Assembly: GCA_963838385.1 (NCBI GenBank)
Contig: CAWIRE010000001.1
Location: forward strand, 992,001 to 1,056,000
Direction of reading: 5' to 3'
Length of the DNA: 64,000 nucleotides
Origin: DAHUYF01 sp963838385
Lineage (GTDB): Bacteria; Pseudomonadota; Alphaproteobacteria; ATCC43930; CGMCC-115725
Both the position numbers and the translations under genes were made by a program. Below the pieces are notes generated by a model that saw only the letters and a program-made list of their open reading frames with translations, did not search any database and had not been told where the DNA came from. Of this stretch, positions 34,399-42,967 are shown piece by piece (positions within the stretch are counted from its first letter, which is position 1; every line of letters begins with the position of its first letter).

Positions 34399-35469
34399 CT
34401 AGAGCTCGACGGCCTCTTCGACCGCGGGCTCGGGAAGCGCCGGCGCGGCGGGCGCGACGCGGCGCAGCCAGGCCTCGCGCCAATAGGGGTAGACGCTGCG
34501 CGGACAGCCCAGCCGCGCCAGCCCGCAACGCAGGCCGCTGCACACCACGCCTTCCAGCATGATGCAGTCCTTGCGCAGCCGCAGCATCTTGCCCGAACCC
34601 TCATCGATGATGCGCTCGACCCGCCGCAGCACGCGGAAGGTGCCGCCGCAATACGGCGCCATCTCGGTATCGAAGGAAAGGCCGCGGTTGCTCACCCCGT
34701 TGTCGAGCGTCGCCAGGATCTCCGCCTTCGGGCGGATCTGGACGAGCTCGCCCGCCTGAAGATGGAGCGGCTCGGCCGGCGGCACGGCGGCGGCCGGGGG
34801 ATAGGCGGCGCCGCCGAGCCGGCGCAGCCGGTTGCGCATGATCCGCGCCAGCGCGCGCAGCAGCGCCCGCAGCAGGGTCCATCCGCCCAGATTTCGGCTG
34901 GTGAGATCGCGCAGATAGGGCCGGGGATCGAAGACATCGAGCGGCTCCGTCGCGCGCAGCAGCTCCGTCGCCTGGCAGCGGTAGCGCTCCTCCGCGTCCA
35001 GCGGACGGTCGCAGCGCGCCCCGCGCTGGAGCCGCGCCAGGCCGCGGCGGGCGGCAGCGCCAGGCGGCGGCGCCCCGGTCGCCTGCGGCCCGTCGACGCG
35101 GCGCAGCCAGGCCTCCTTCCAGAACATCAGGCAGGCCGCCTGGCAGCCGCCATGGCCGCCGCCGTCGCAGCGCAGCCCGGCGAGGTGGACCGTCCTCTCG
35201 AGCCGCCGCCCGGTGAAGGTGGTGATCGTGTCGCAGGTCTTGTGCGCGGATTTGAACACCTGGAAGCGCTGACCGCAAAAGCGCGCCATCTCCGGCATGA
35301 AGGGCAGCGCCTCGAGCGCGCCGTTGGCATCGAGCGTCGCCAGCACCTCCTCGAGCGGCCGCACCTCGACCCAGTCTCCGGCACGCAGGCCGAGGCTCTG
35401 CGCCGCGCCAGGCGCGGCCAGTCTGGGCTCGGCGCTGGCGCGCCGCGGAGAGAAATACGTCGATGTCAT
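34399..35469 (-). CDS. Cys-rich protein with two copies of one domain
   Basis: This 356-residue protein contains an internal duplication. Residues 30-125 and 239-338 share the pattern G(D/E)-V-(E/Q)-(V/I)RP--E(V/I)LATLD, then (F/S)---EMA-(F/Y)CG--F-V, a later Cys, GL-C or CDG, and (F/Y)W-EAWLRRV. Five Cys are in equivalent or near-equivalent positions (65, 79, 101, 109, 113 and 274, 302, 310, 315, 322), suggesting metal or iron-sulfur binding or disulfides. There is no signal peptide. The middle (140-225) is Arg/Leu-rich. I do not know its function. Confidence 0.7.
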   Translation of the reverse strand: MTSTYFSPRRASAEPRLAAPGAAQSLGLRAGDWVEVRPLEEVLATLDANGALEALPFMPEMARFCGQRFQVFKSAHKTCDTITTFTGRRLERTVHLAGLRCDGGGHGGCQAACLMFWKEAWLRRVDGPQATGAPPPGAAARRGLARLQRGARCDRPLDAEERYRCQATELLRATEPLDVFDPRPYLRDLTSRNLGGWTLLRALLRALARIMRNRLRRLGGAAYPPAAAVPPAEPLHLQAGELVQIRPKAEILATLDNGVSNRGLSFDTEMAPYCGGTFRVLRRVERIIDEGSGKMLRLRKDCIMLEGVVCSGLRCGLARLGCPRSVYPYWREAWLRRVAPAAPALPEPAVEEAVEL

Positions 35470-35714
35470 CGCTTGCCTCTCCCTGGTCGCACCCTCCTCC
35501 CCCGCGCGGCGGGGCCGGCGGACCAATACGTGGCAAAAAAGAGGAACGGCGACGCTGGCTAACGCATCGATCGAGCTTTCGTTCCCCAAGGTAACCCACG
35601 GTCCGCCAACCGGGCGGGAGCGGTCGTTGACAGCCGCCCCGGCTTGTGTCCCATTTTCGCGAAGACGCCGCCACAGAGCGGCGCTGGCGCGGGCGACCCG
35701 CGCGGGGAGGAACG

Positions 35715-37265
35715 ATGTATTCGGGTACCCAGGCCAAGATCCGTCCGCAACAGCCGGCCTTCATCATGGCGCGGAGCGGCGAAGCCGTGAGCTATGCCGA
35801 GCTCGAGCGGCGCGGCAACCGGCTCGCCCATCTGCTGCGGGCCGAGGGCCTCTTGCGGCTCGACCATTATGCGATCTTCATGGAGAACAACGCGCGCTAC
35901 CTCGAATGCTGCGATGCCGGCGAGCGGGCGGGTCTCTACTACACCTGCGTCAACTCCTATCTCATGGCCGACGAGCTCGCCTACATCCTCGACAACAGCG
36001 AGGCGAAGATCCTGATCACCTCGATGGCCAGGCGCGAGGTGGCGATGGCGGCGATGGCGCAATCGCCGCGCATCGTGCGCTGCCTCGTCGTCGACGGCCC
36101 CGGCGATGGCGGCCGCATCGCCAATCTGGACGCGGCGACGGCCGGCTTTCCCGACACGCCGATCGCCGACGAATCCCTCGGCACCGCGATGCTCTATTCC
36201 TCCGGCACCACCGGGCGCCCCAAGGGCATCCTGCGGCCGCTCGCCGAGCAACCGCCGGCGCAGCAATTGCCGCTCTTCGATTTCCTGGTGAAGCTGTGGC
36301 GCTATCGCGAGGGCATGATCTATCTCTCGCCGGCGCCGCTCTATCACTCGGCGCCGCAGGCGGCGGTCAACCTCACCATCCGCGTGGGCGGCACCGCGAT
36401 CATCATGGAGCATTTCGATCCCGAGCAGTACCTGGCGCTGATCGAACGCCATCGCGTCACCCACAGCCAGCTCGTGCCGACCATGTTCTCGCGCCTGCTG
36501 AAGCTGCCCGAGGATGTCCGCCGTCGCTACGACCTTTCCTCGCTGGAGATCGCCATCCACGCGGCGGCGCCCTGCCCCGTCCCGGTCAAGGAGCAGATGA
36601 TCGAGTGGTGGGGCCCGATCATCCAGGAATATTACGGCGCCACCGAAGGGCTGGGCTTCACCGCCTGCGACAGCGCCGAATGGCTCGCCCATCGCGGCAC
36701 CGTCGGCCGCGTGCTGTTCGGCGCGCTGCACGTGCTCGACGAGGAGATGCGCCCGGTGCCGACCGGCACGGCGGGCACGCTCTGGTTCAAGACGGCGACG
36801 CCCTTCGAATATTTCCGCGATCCCGCCAAGACGCGCGAGGCGCGCTCGGCCGACGGCAGCATGAGCACGGTGGGCGATGTCGGATATGTCGACGCCGAGG
36901 GCTACCTCTATCTCACCGATCGCCGCAGCTTCATGATCATCTCCGGCGGCGTGAACATCTATCCGCAGGAATGCGAGAACCTGCTCATCACCCATCCCAA
37001 GGTCGCCGACGCCGCGGTGTTCGGCGTGCCCAACGAGGATCTCGGCGAAGAGGTCAAGGCGGTGGTGCAGCCGATGCCCGGCATCGCCGCGGGTCCGGAT
37101 CTGGCCGAGGAGCTGATCGCCTTCTGCCGCGAGCACCTCGCCCATCTCAAATGCCCGCGCTCCGTCGATTTCACGGATGAGCTGCCGCGGCTGCCCACCG
37201 GCAAGCTCTACAAGCGCCTGCTGCGCGACCGCTATTGGGGCGAGCGCAAGAGCCGCATCGTCTGA
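35715..37265 (+). CDS. Acyl-CoA synthetase (ANL superfamily)
   Basis: This 516-residue AMP-forming ligase activates a carboxylic acid to its CoA thioester. The P-loop-like motif is MLYSSGTTGRPKGI, the A5 motif is IQEYYGATEGLG, the A7 motif is TVGDVGYVDAEGYLYLTDR, and the C-terminal catalytic Lys lies in LPTGKLYKRLLR. A GGGGAGG site precedes the ATG. The substrate is unknown; the neighbouring binding protein, MarR regulator and thiolase suggest a fatty or aromatic acid catabolic cluster. Confidence 0.9.
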   Translation: MYSGTQAKIRPQQPAFIMARSGEAVSYAELERRGNRLAHLLRAEGLLRLDHYAIFMENNARYLECCDAGERAGLYYTCVNSYLMADELAYILDNSEAKILITSMARREVAMAAMAQSPRIVRCLVVDGPGDGGRIANLDAATAGFPDTPIADESLGTAMLYSSGTTGRPKGILRPLAEQPPAQQLPLFDFLVKLWRYREGMIYLSPAPLYHSAPQAAVNLTIRVGGTAIIMEHFDPEQYLALIERHRVTHSQLVPTMFSRLLKLPEDVRRRYDLSSLEIAIHAAAPCPVPVKEQMIEWWGPIIQEYYGATEGLGFTACDSAEWLAHRGTVGRVLFGALHVLDEEMRPVPTGTAGTLWFKTATPFEYFRDPAKTREARSADGSMSTVGDVGYVDAEGYLYLTDRRSFMIISGGVNIYPQECENLLITHPKVADAAVFGVPNEDLGEEVKAVVQPMPGIAAGPDLAEELIAFCREHLAHLKCPRSVDFTDELPRLPTGKLYKRLLRDRYWGERKSRIV

Positions 37266-37283
37266 GGCCGGCGACGATCGTTA

Positions 37284-37312
37284 TTGAGGTTAGCTATCTC
37301 GCTTGGTATGGT
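37284..37312 (+). promoter_or_regulatory. Candidate promoter for the substrate-binding protein gene
   Basis: TTGAGG (37284-37289) and TATGGT (37307-37312) are spaced by exactly 17 bp in the 121-bp gap after the ligase gene. This would allow the binding-protein gene to be transcribed separately. Confidence 0.4.
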
Positions 37313-37386
37313 CGCCGGGCGCCGCGGGATCGCCCCGCGAGGCGCGAAGGGCCGACGCAGATCGGCCGCCGACCAGGGAGGTTCAG

Positions 37387-38610
37387 ATGACGCTGCTCAA
37401 GCATGGCCTGGCGATCGCCGCGCTGGCGCTCGCCGCGGGATTCGCCGCCGCGGCCTCGGCCGATGAAAAGCCGATCCGCATCGGCGTGCTGAACGACATG
37501 TCCGGCCCCTATGCCGATTTCCAGGGACCCGGCTCCGTTCTCGCCGCCCAGATGGCGGTCGAGGATTACGGCGGCCGCGCCGCCGGCCGCAAGGTCGAGG
37601 TGATCTCGGCCGATCACCAGAACAAGACCGATATCGGCGCCGCGATCGCGCGCAAATGGATCGACGAGGACGGCGTCGACATGATCGCCGACGTGCCGAA
37701 CTCGGCGGTGGCGCTCGCCGTCAACCAGATCGTCAAGGACAAGAACAAGGTCTTCATCGCCTCGGGCGCCGGCACCGCGGCGCTCACCGGCGAGCAATGC
37801 ACGCCCAACACCGTGCAATGGACCTACGACACCTGGGAGCTCGGCCACGCGCTCGGCCGCGCCATCGTCGAGCAGGGCAAGAAGACCTGGTTCTTCATCG
37901 CCGCCGATTACGCCTTCGGCCACGATCTGCGCAACCAGGCCGCCGACGCGGTGGAGCACAACGGCGGCAAGGTGCTGGGCACGGTCGACGCGCCGCTGGG
38001 CACCAACGATTTCTCCTCCTTCCTGCTGCAGGCGCAGACCGCCAATCCGCAGGTGCTGGCGCTCGCCAATGCCGGCGCCGACCTCACCAATGCGGTGAAG
38101 CAGTCGGCCGAGTTCGGCATCAACCGCAAGGTGGCGCTCGCCGCCTTCGTGCTGACGGTGCAGAACATCCCGGCGCTGACCCTCAAGGCGGCCGAGGGCC
38201 TGCTGACGGTCAATTCCTGGTACTGGGACCTGAACGACGGCACGCGCCAATGGGCCGAGCGCTACGAGAAGCGGTTCTCCAAGCACGAGATGCCGAACGA
38301 CATGCAGGCCGGCGTCTATTCCAGCGTGCTCGCCTATCTGAAGGCGGTGGACAAGGTCGGCGGCGCCGCCGACGGCCGCGCGGTGGTGGCGGCGATGAAG
38401 GCGAACGCGTCGGACGATCCCGTCTACGGCAAGGTGACGATCCGGGCGGACGGGCGGGCCATGCATCCCGTCTATCTGCTGCAGGCCAAGAGCCCGGCGG
38501 AATCCAAGCGGCCGTGGGATTATTTCAAGATCGTCGCCGCCATCCCCGGCGACCACGCCTTCCGGCCGCTCGCCGAGGGCAAGTGCCCGCTGGTCGCGGC
38601 GAGCCGCTGA
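37387..38610 (+). CDS. Branched-chain amino acid-type ABC substrate-binding protein
   Basis: This 407-residue periplasmic protein has a signal peptide (MTLLKHGLAIAALALAAGFAAAASADE). Its type I binding fold begins IRIGVLNDMSGPYADFQGPGSVLAAQMAVEDYGG and includes a conserved Cys pair. It belongs to the Peripla_BP_6/LivK family, many members of which bind aromatic or dicarboxylic acids instead of amino acids. No permease or ATPase gene is adjacent, so it must share a transporter encoded elsewhere. A GGGAGG site precedes the start. Confidence 0.9.
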   Translation: MTLLKHGLAIAALALAAGFAAAASADEKPIRIGVLNDMSGPYADFQGPGSVLAAQMAVEDYGGRAAGRKVEVISADHQNKTDIGAAIARKWIDEDGVDMIADVPNSAVALAVNQIVKDKNKVFIASGAGTAALTGEQCTPNTVQWTYDTWELGHALGRAIVEQGKKTWFFIAADYAFGHDLRNQAADAVEHNGGKVLGTVDAPLGTNDFSSFLLQAQTANPQVLALANAGADLTNAVKQSAEFGINRKVALAAFVLTVQNIPALTLKAAEGLLTVNSWYWDLNDGTRQWAERYEKRFSKHEMPNDMQAGVYSSVLAYLKAVDKVGGAADGRAVVAAMKANASDDPVYGKVTIRADGRAMHPVYLLQAKSPAESKRPWDYFKIVAAIPGDHAFRPLAEGKCPLVAASR

Positions 38611-38674
38611 GCGCAGACGTTTGCGCGACGCGCCTCCTATGCTATGCCGTGACGCAGCCGCGACCGGAGGCGAC

Positions 38675-39187
38675 ATGGCACGCACACGAATGAAGACGCG
38701 GGTGAAGCTTCAGGCGGAAGGCCCCAAGCCGAAGGCCGGGCCTGCCGCCGCTTCTCCCGCGCCGCCGCTCGCCGCGCTCGAAGACTTCATCGGCTATGCG
38801 ATCCGGCGTGCGCAGCTCTCGGTGTTCCAGGACTTCAACGAGCGCATGGCCGGGTTCGCGATCAGCACCGCGCAATTCTCGGTGATGCGGCTGGCGCGCG
38901 ACAATCCCGGCCTCAATCAGCGGGCGCTGGCCGAGGCGCTCGGCGCCGAGACCTCGCGCATGGTGCTGATCATCGACGAGCTCGAGCGGCGCGGCATCGT
39001 CGACCGCCTGCCCTCGACCCTCGACCGCCGCTCGCGCGCGATCTATCTCACCGCCGAAGGTCGCAAGCTGCTGCGCCGCCTCGAGCAGCGCGCCGCGGCG
39101 CAGGAGCGCGCCATGGTCAAGCGCCTGCGCGGCGACGACAAGGCGGCGCTGCTGCGCATGCTGCGCAACCTCGCCACGCCGCTCTAG
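38675..39187 (+). CDS. MarR family transcriptional regulator
   Basis: This 170-residue regulator has an unusual basic, Ala/Pro-rich N-terminal extension of about 30 residues. The winged helix follows: STAQFSVMRLARDNPGLNQRALAEALGAETSRMVLIIDELERRGIVDRLPSTLDRRSRAIYLT. The DxRxxR wing is typical of MarR repressors that sense phenolic acids or acyl-CoA thioesters. It is convergent with the thiolase gene (3 bp between stops). A palindrome in the thiolase promoter is its likely target. Confidence 0.9.
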   Translation: MARTRMKTRVKLQAEGPKPKAGPAAASPAPPLAALEDFIGYAIRRAQLSVFQDFNERMAGFAISTAQFSVMRLARDNPGLNQRALAEALGAETSRMVLIIDELERRGIVDRLPSTLDRRSRAIYLTAEGRKLLRRLEQRAAAQERAMVKRLRGDDKAALLRMLRNLATPL

Positions 39188-39190
39188 CAG

Positions 39191-40441
39191 CTAGCGCGCC
39201 GCGGGATTCTCGACCACCAGCGCGATGCCTTGCCCGCCGCCGACGCAGGCCGACGCCGCGCCGTAGCGCAGGCCGCGCCGGCCGAGCTCGCGCGCCAGCG
39301 TCACGGTGAGCCGCACCCCGGTCGCGGCCAGCGGATGGCCGATGGCGATGGCGCCGCCATTGACGTTGACCTTGGCGTGATCGAGGCCGAGCGCGCGCTC
39401 GACCGCGAGGCATTGCGCGCCGAAGGCCTCGTTGATCTCGAAGCGGTCGATGTCGCCGAGCGCGAGGCCGGCGATCTCGACCGCGCGCTTGATCGCCGGC
39501 ACCGGGCCGATGCCCATGATCTCGGGCGGCACGCCCACCGCGGCGGCGGCGACGAGCCGCGCCAGCGGCGCCGTGCCCCGGCCCCGCGCATAGCCGCCGC
39601 CCGCCACCAGCGTCGCCGCCGCGCCGTCGACGATGGCCGAGCTGTTGCCGCCGGTCTGCACGCCGCCGAAGGCGGGCTTGAGCTTGGCCAGCACCTCGGG
39701 CGAGGTCGGGCGGACGTGGCTGTCGGCCGCGCAGGAGGCGATCTTGCGGTCGAGCCTGATGCCGCGCGGGCTGTAGCCGTCGAGCTCGAAGCTCTCGCTC
39801 GTCACCGCCACGATCTCGCCGCCGAGGAACCCGTCCTGCTGCGCCGCCACGGCGCGGGCGAAGCTGTCGGCGGCGAAGGCGTCGACCTCGGCGCGCGTGA
39901 TCTCGTATTTGCGCGCCAGAGTCTCCGCCGTCTGGCCCATGGTGCACTGCGCGGCCGGGTCGAGCAGCGCCTCCCACAGGAAATCCTTGAACTCGACCTG
40001 GCCCATGCGGAAGCCGGTGCGGTGGGTGTAGGCCGCGACCGGGTTGCGCGTCATCGATTCCGCGCCGACGCAGAGCACGAGATCGGTCTTGCCGAGCGTG
40101 ATGAGATCGCCCGCCTGCGCGATCGCCTCGAAGCCGGTGCCGCAGACCCGCTGCACCAGGATCGCCGGCGTCTCGACCGGCACGCCGGCATAGAGGCCGA
40201 TATGGCGCGGCAGCATGTAGGCGTCGAAGCTCGCCTGCGCCATGTTGCCGGCGATCACCTGGCCGACATCGGCCGCCGGGACATCGGCGCGCGCCAGCAC
40301 GGCGCGGGCGACCTTGATGCCGAGATCGATCGGCGACACGCCGCCGAGCGCGCCGCAGTAATCGGCAAAGGGCGTGCGCACGCCGTCGAGCAGCCAGATA
40401 TCGTCGTAGCGACAGCTCAACCCCGCGGAACGCCCGGCCAT
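39191..40441 (-). CDS. Thiolase (acetyl-CoA C-acyltransferase family)
   Basis: This 416-residue enzyme carries the nucleophilic Cys100 in LVQRVCGTGFEA, the NEAFG loop, the His motif GGAIAIGHPLAATG and the C-terminal CVGGGQG. Thiolases cleave 3-ketoacyl-CoA or condense two acetyl-CoA; which one cannot be read from the sequence. The start at 40441 has an AGGAGG site. With the nearby CoA ligase and MarR regulator it fits a beta-oxidation-like route. Confidence 0.93.
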   Translation of the reverse strand: MAGRSAGLSCRYDDIWLLDGVRTPFADYCGALGGVSPIDLGIKVARAVLARADVPAADVGQVIAGNMAQASFDAYMLPRHIGLYAGVPVETPAILVQRVCGTGFEAIAQAGDLITLGKTDLVLCVGAESMTRNPVAAYTHRTGFRMGQVEFKDFLWEALLDPAAQCTMGQTAETLARKYEITRAEVDAFAADSFARAVAAQQDGFLGGEIVAVTSESFELDGYSPRGIRLDRKIASCAADSHVRPTSPEVLAKLKPAFGGVQTGGNSSAIVDGAAATLVAGGGYARGRGTAPLARLVAAAAVGVPPEIMGIGPVPAIKRAVEIAGLALGDIDRFEINEAFGAQCLAVERALGLDHAKVNVNGGAIAIGHPLAATGVRLTVTLARELGRRGLRYGAASACVGGGQGIALVVENPAAR

Positions 40442-40477
40442 GCCCGCCTCCTGTGCGGTTCGATCCCTCGAACCCCG

Positions 40478-40506
40478 ATTATTATCGACGATAACTATTC
40501 CTGCAA
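40478..40506 (-). promoter_or_regulatory. Thiolase promoter with central palindromic operator
   Basis: On the minus strand, TTGCAG (40506-40501) and AATAAT (40483-40478) are 17 bp apart. Between and touching them lies the perfect palindrome TTATCGACGATAA (40482-40494). A 13-bp AT-rich palindrome inside a promoter is the usual form of a MarR repressor site, and the MarR gene is next door. Confidence 0.6.
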
Positions 40507-40771
40507 GCGGGAGGGAGCTACGCCCCCGGTGTACGCCCCCGACTCGAAATTCGACATACGCCGGTGACGCAGGTCGCATGAGCAAGGCGCGGAAGCGATG
40601 GTAAGGCCGCGTCCCTCCGGCGCCAAGGCTCGGGGCGCGCGGCTGAAAGCAGCTCGGTGGCCGGCCCATCGCGCAGAGCGGCCGCGGGCGTCAGCCGCTC
40701 GGCGCTGCGCTCGGGCCACGCCTCCGCCGCGATACCGCCGCGCGGGCGGTCGCGGCTCGGGTCGTGACGAG
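40507..40771. other. Intergenic region, nothing recognised
   Basis: Between the thiolase promoter and the OmpA lipoprotein gene I see no convincing gene, hairpin terminator or repeat. Several long open frames cross it but are shadows of high GC. Confidence 0.5.
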
Positions 40772-41497
40772 CTAATGCGCGGCGTCGCCGCTCGACGGCG
40801 GCGTGCTCGAGCCGGTGTTCACGGAGAAGTTCGAGACCACGACGGTCGCGCGGCGATTCATCTGGCGACCTTGCGCCGTGCGATTGCTCGCCACCGGCAT
40901 TGCCTCGCCGCCGGCGTGCGCTTCGATGCGGCTCGCCTCGATGCCGTGCGACACGAGCGCCTGCTTGACCGCGTCCGCGCGACGCTGCGACAGCTTCATA
41001 TTGTACTTCCGGCTGCCGGTGTCGTCGGCATAGCCCTCGATGCGCACCCGCTGCTCGGGGTTCTGCTTCAGGAACGTGGCGAGCCGCTCGATCGTCGCCT
41101 CGGTGCCGGGGGTGATCGTCGCCTGGTCGGTCGGGAAGAACAGGTTGCCCGAGCCCGCCAAGGCGCGAGGCGTGCGGCGGAACTCCGCCTGGAGATTCTT
41201 CAAGTTCGCCCTCTCGTAGGCGATGTGCACCTGCTGCTTCGCCATATAGGCGTCATGCGACACTTCCGCCTGACCGGCGCCGCTCGCTTGCCCCTCGTCG
41301 GCCTCCTTGAGATAGGCTCCGGCTTTCTCCAGATCGGCCGAGGCGGCGGTGGCGATGGCCGGGTCCTTGGATGCCGTATCATAGGCGACATGCGCCTGCT
41401 GCAGCTCGGCGTTCTGCGTCGGGGTGGTGCAGGCGGCGAGAAGCAGGGTGGTGAGCGAGATCGACAGCGTAGGAAGCGCGAGTTTTGCAATGGACAT
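40772..41497 (-). CDS. OmpA-family lipoprotein with DUF4398 region
   Basis: This 241-residue protein has a lipobox (LTTLLLAACTT). A helical DUF4398-type segment (AELQQAHVAYDTASKDPAIATAASADLEKAGAYLKEAD) follows, then an OmpA peptidoglycan-binding domain from about residue 115: NLFFPTDQATITPG, VRIEGYADDTGSRKYNMKLSQRRADAVKQAL and NRRATVVV. It probably tethers the outer membrane to peptidoglycan. It is followed upstream by a second DUF4398 lipoprotein gene on the same strand. Confidence 0.88.
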   Translation of the reverse strand: MSIAKLALPTLSISLTTLLLAACTTPTQNAELQQAHVAYDTASKDPAIATAASADLEKAGAYLKEADEGQASGAGQAEVSHDAYMAKQQVHIAYERANLKNLQAEFRRTPRALAGSGNLFFPTDQATITPGTEATIERLATFLKQNPEQRVRIEGYADDTGSRKYNMKLSQRRADAVKQALVSHGIEASRIEAHAGGEAMPVASNRTAQGRQMNRRATVVVSNFSVNTGSSTPPSSGDAAH

Positions 41498-41541
41498 GGC
41501 GGACCCTCCGGTGAGTGGAAGTCAGGGTGGCACGCGCGCCG

Positions 41542-41916
41542 TCACTGGCGTTGCGGCGTGCTGGAGCCTTCGCCTTTGAGCTGGCTCAAGGCGTTGCTCG
41601 CGGCGACGGTCTGCGATCTGGCGCTCGCCAGCCGCGCATCGATCGCCGCTTCCTCGGCTTCGCGCCGCGCGTTGTCATAATAGCCGTCGGCCGACGATTT
41701 CTGCGCCAGCGCCAGCTTTTGCTGAGCCATGGCGAGATCCTCCGGGTCGCGCTGCTGGGCGCCATCATGGATCGCGGTGTCGATCGCCGATTGGGCCAAC
41801 GGGACGGCGGAGACCGATTGCGTCGGGGTGGGGGTACAGGCCGCGAGCAGGGCCAACACGGCAACGGCCGCCGCCGCGCCGCCCCGGCAGGATTGAGGGG
41901 GGCTTTTGACTGGCAT
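41542..41916 (-). CDS. DUF4398 lipoprotein
   Basis: This 124-residue protein has a signal peptide and lipobox (VLALLAACTP). Its helical DUF4398 region is rich in Ala, Gln and Glu (EDLAMAQQKLALAQKSSADGYYDNARREAEEAAIDARLASARS). The N-terminal half of the neighbouring OmpA lipoprotein has the same domain, so the two are probably paralogous partners, 44 bp apart. The start at 41916 has an AGGGAG site. Confidence 0.78.
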   Translation of the reverse strand: MPVKSPPQSCRGGAAAAVAVLALLAACTPTPTQSVSAVPLAQSAIDTAIHDGAQQRDPEDLAMAQQKLALAQKSSADGYYDNARREAEEAAIDARLASARSQTVAASNALSQLKGEGSSTPQRQ

Positions 41917-42080
41917 CGCATGCTCCCTTGCTGGAGGATCCATGGCGGACTGCGCCCACAATCCGCCGCGCGGCCGGAGCGCAACGCCACGTTGTGATGC
42001 TAAGACGGTGTGGCCGGGGACGGACATCGGGTCATTCCTGTATTTCGCGCGGGAAAGACACCTGAGCCGGCTTGCAGGCT

Positions 42081-42148
42081 CCAGGCGAAGGCGCGTAGCG
42101 CCTTCGCCCGCGGCGGCGCCAGCGACGACGCCTGCGGCGTCGCGCTAG
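42081..42148 (+). repeat. CTAG-bordered hairpin repeat, copy 3 (modules A and C)
   Basis: This 68-bp element starts CCAG (variant border) and ends CTAG (42145-42148). Module A is CGAAGGCGC-GTA-GCGCCTTCG (42086-42106) with a GCCCGCGGCGG tail. Module C is the hairpin CGACGCC-TGC-GGCGTCG just before the right border. The right CTAG supplies the stop codon of the response regulator gene. The remaining gap to 41916 shows nothing else. Confidence 0.8.
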
Positions 42149-42789
42149 GGTTGAACCAGGTTGTTGCGGATCGCGTAGCGCACGATGTCGACAATGGAAT
42201 GGGCGCCGAGCTTGCGCATAAGAGTGACGCGGTGGGTGTCGACGGTCTTGACGCTGATCCCCAGGAGCGCCGAGATCTTCTTGCTGCTGTTGCCTTCCGC
42301 CAGGAGCTGAACGATTTCCCGCTCGCGGCCGGTCAGCGGATCGGCGAAGGCGTCCTCCCGCGACGACCAGCTCGTGAGAAAGCCTTCGAGCACGGTTTCG
42401 GACGCTTTCCAGGTCAGGTACGGCCGATGCTGCGCCAAGGCTTCCACCGCGGCCACGATGTGGCGCAACCCATCGGATTTCAGCAGATAGCCTCGGGCGC
42501 CGGCGGCAAGCACCTCGCGGATGAGCTGCTCGGAGTCGTGGACGGTGAAGATGAGCACTTCGACGCCGGGCGCCGCCTTCTTGATGTGGCGCGTCGCGTC
42601 CAGCCCGTTGAGCTGCGGCATTGAGAGATCGAGGATGGCGATCGTCGGCCTCAGCCTTACCGCCATCTCGACCGCCTGGCGTCCGGTCGTCGCTTCGCCG
42701 CAGATCTCCCAGCCGCGTTGCTGCGTCAGAACATCGCGCAAGCCGCGCCGCACGATATCATGATCGTCGGCCAGAAGAAGTCGCACCAT
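42145..42789 (-). CDS. NarL/FixJ-type response regulator
   Basis: This 214-residue protein has a receiver domain with phospho-acceptor Asp54 (AILDLSMPQLNG), upstream acid pair ADDHD at 7-11 and Lys in GYLLKSDGL. A LuxR-type helix-turn-helix follows: LTGREREIVQLLAEGNSSKKISALLGISVKTVDTHRVTLMRKLG. The insertion SWSSREDAFADP between the domains is a linker. No sensor kinase is adjacent; the FixL-like kinase at 48.5 kb is a possible but unproven partner. Its stop lies in the border of hairpin repeat copy 3. Confidence 0.92.
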   Translation of the reverse strand: MVRLLLADDHDIVRRGLRDVLTQQRGWEICGEATTGRQAVEMAVRLRPTIAILDLSMPQLNGLDATRHIKKAAPGVEVLIFTVHDSEQLIREVLAAGARGYLLKSDGLRHIVAAVEALAQHRPYLTWKASETVLEGFLTSWSSREDAFADPLTGREREIVQLLAEGNSSKKISALLGISVKTVDTHRVTLMRKLGAHSIVDIVRYAIRNNLVQP

Positions 42790-42905
42790 AGCTCCCTCTC
42801 CGGGTGGTCGATGGGGCAAGATGCGTCCGGCAGCCGGTCGGCATCAGGATAACCCATTATCCGGCGGCCCATGACGAGGATCATTGGGCCGCTCCAGGTT
42901 CCTGC

Positions 42906-42958
42906 TTTACTCACGCATAACTCGGCGATTATATGTCAATCAATAACCAACAGGTTAT
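42906..42958 (+). promoter_or_regulatory. Promoter and operator of the arsR-type gene
   Basis: TTTACT (42906-42911) and TTATAT (42929-42934) are 17 bp apart. Just downstream, ATAACC-AACA-GGTTAT (42943-42958) is a perfect 6+6 inverted repeat, ending 9 bases before the start codon of the ArsR-type regulator. This placement fits autorepression, which is the rule for small ArsR regulators. Confidence 0.55.
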
Positions 42959-42967
42959 CGATCCCAA

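Noticed and set aside
39183..39200. CTAGCAGCTAG between marR and thiolase stops as a fifth hairpin repeat
   Set aside because: It has two CTAGs but none of the hairpin modules; it could be an excision scar, but two convergent TAG stops explain it equally well.
35715..40441. Complete beta-oxidation operon
   Set aside because: Only a ligase and a thiolase are present; acyl-CoA dehydrogenase, hydratase and hydroxyacyl dehydrogenase are missing and the genes are on both strands.
42145..42789. Assigning the NarL-type regulator as FixJ
   Set aside because: It is not adjacent to the FixL-like kinase and its text does not single out FixJ, so only the general family is stated.
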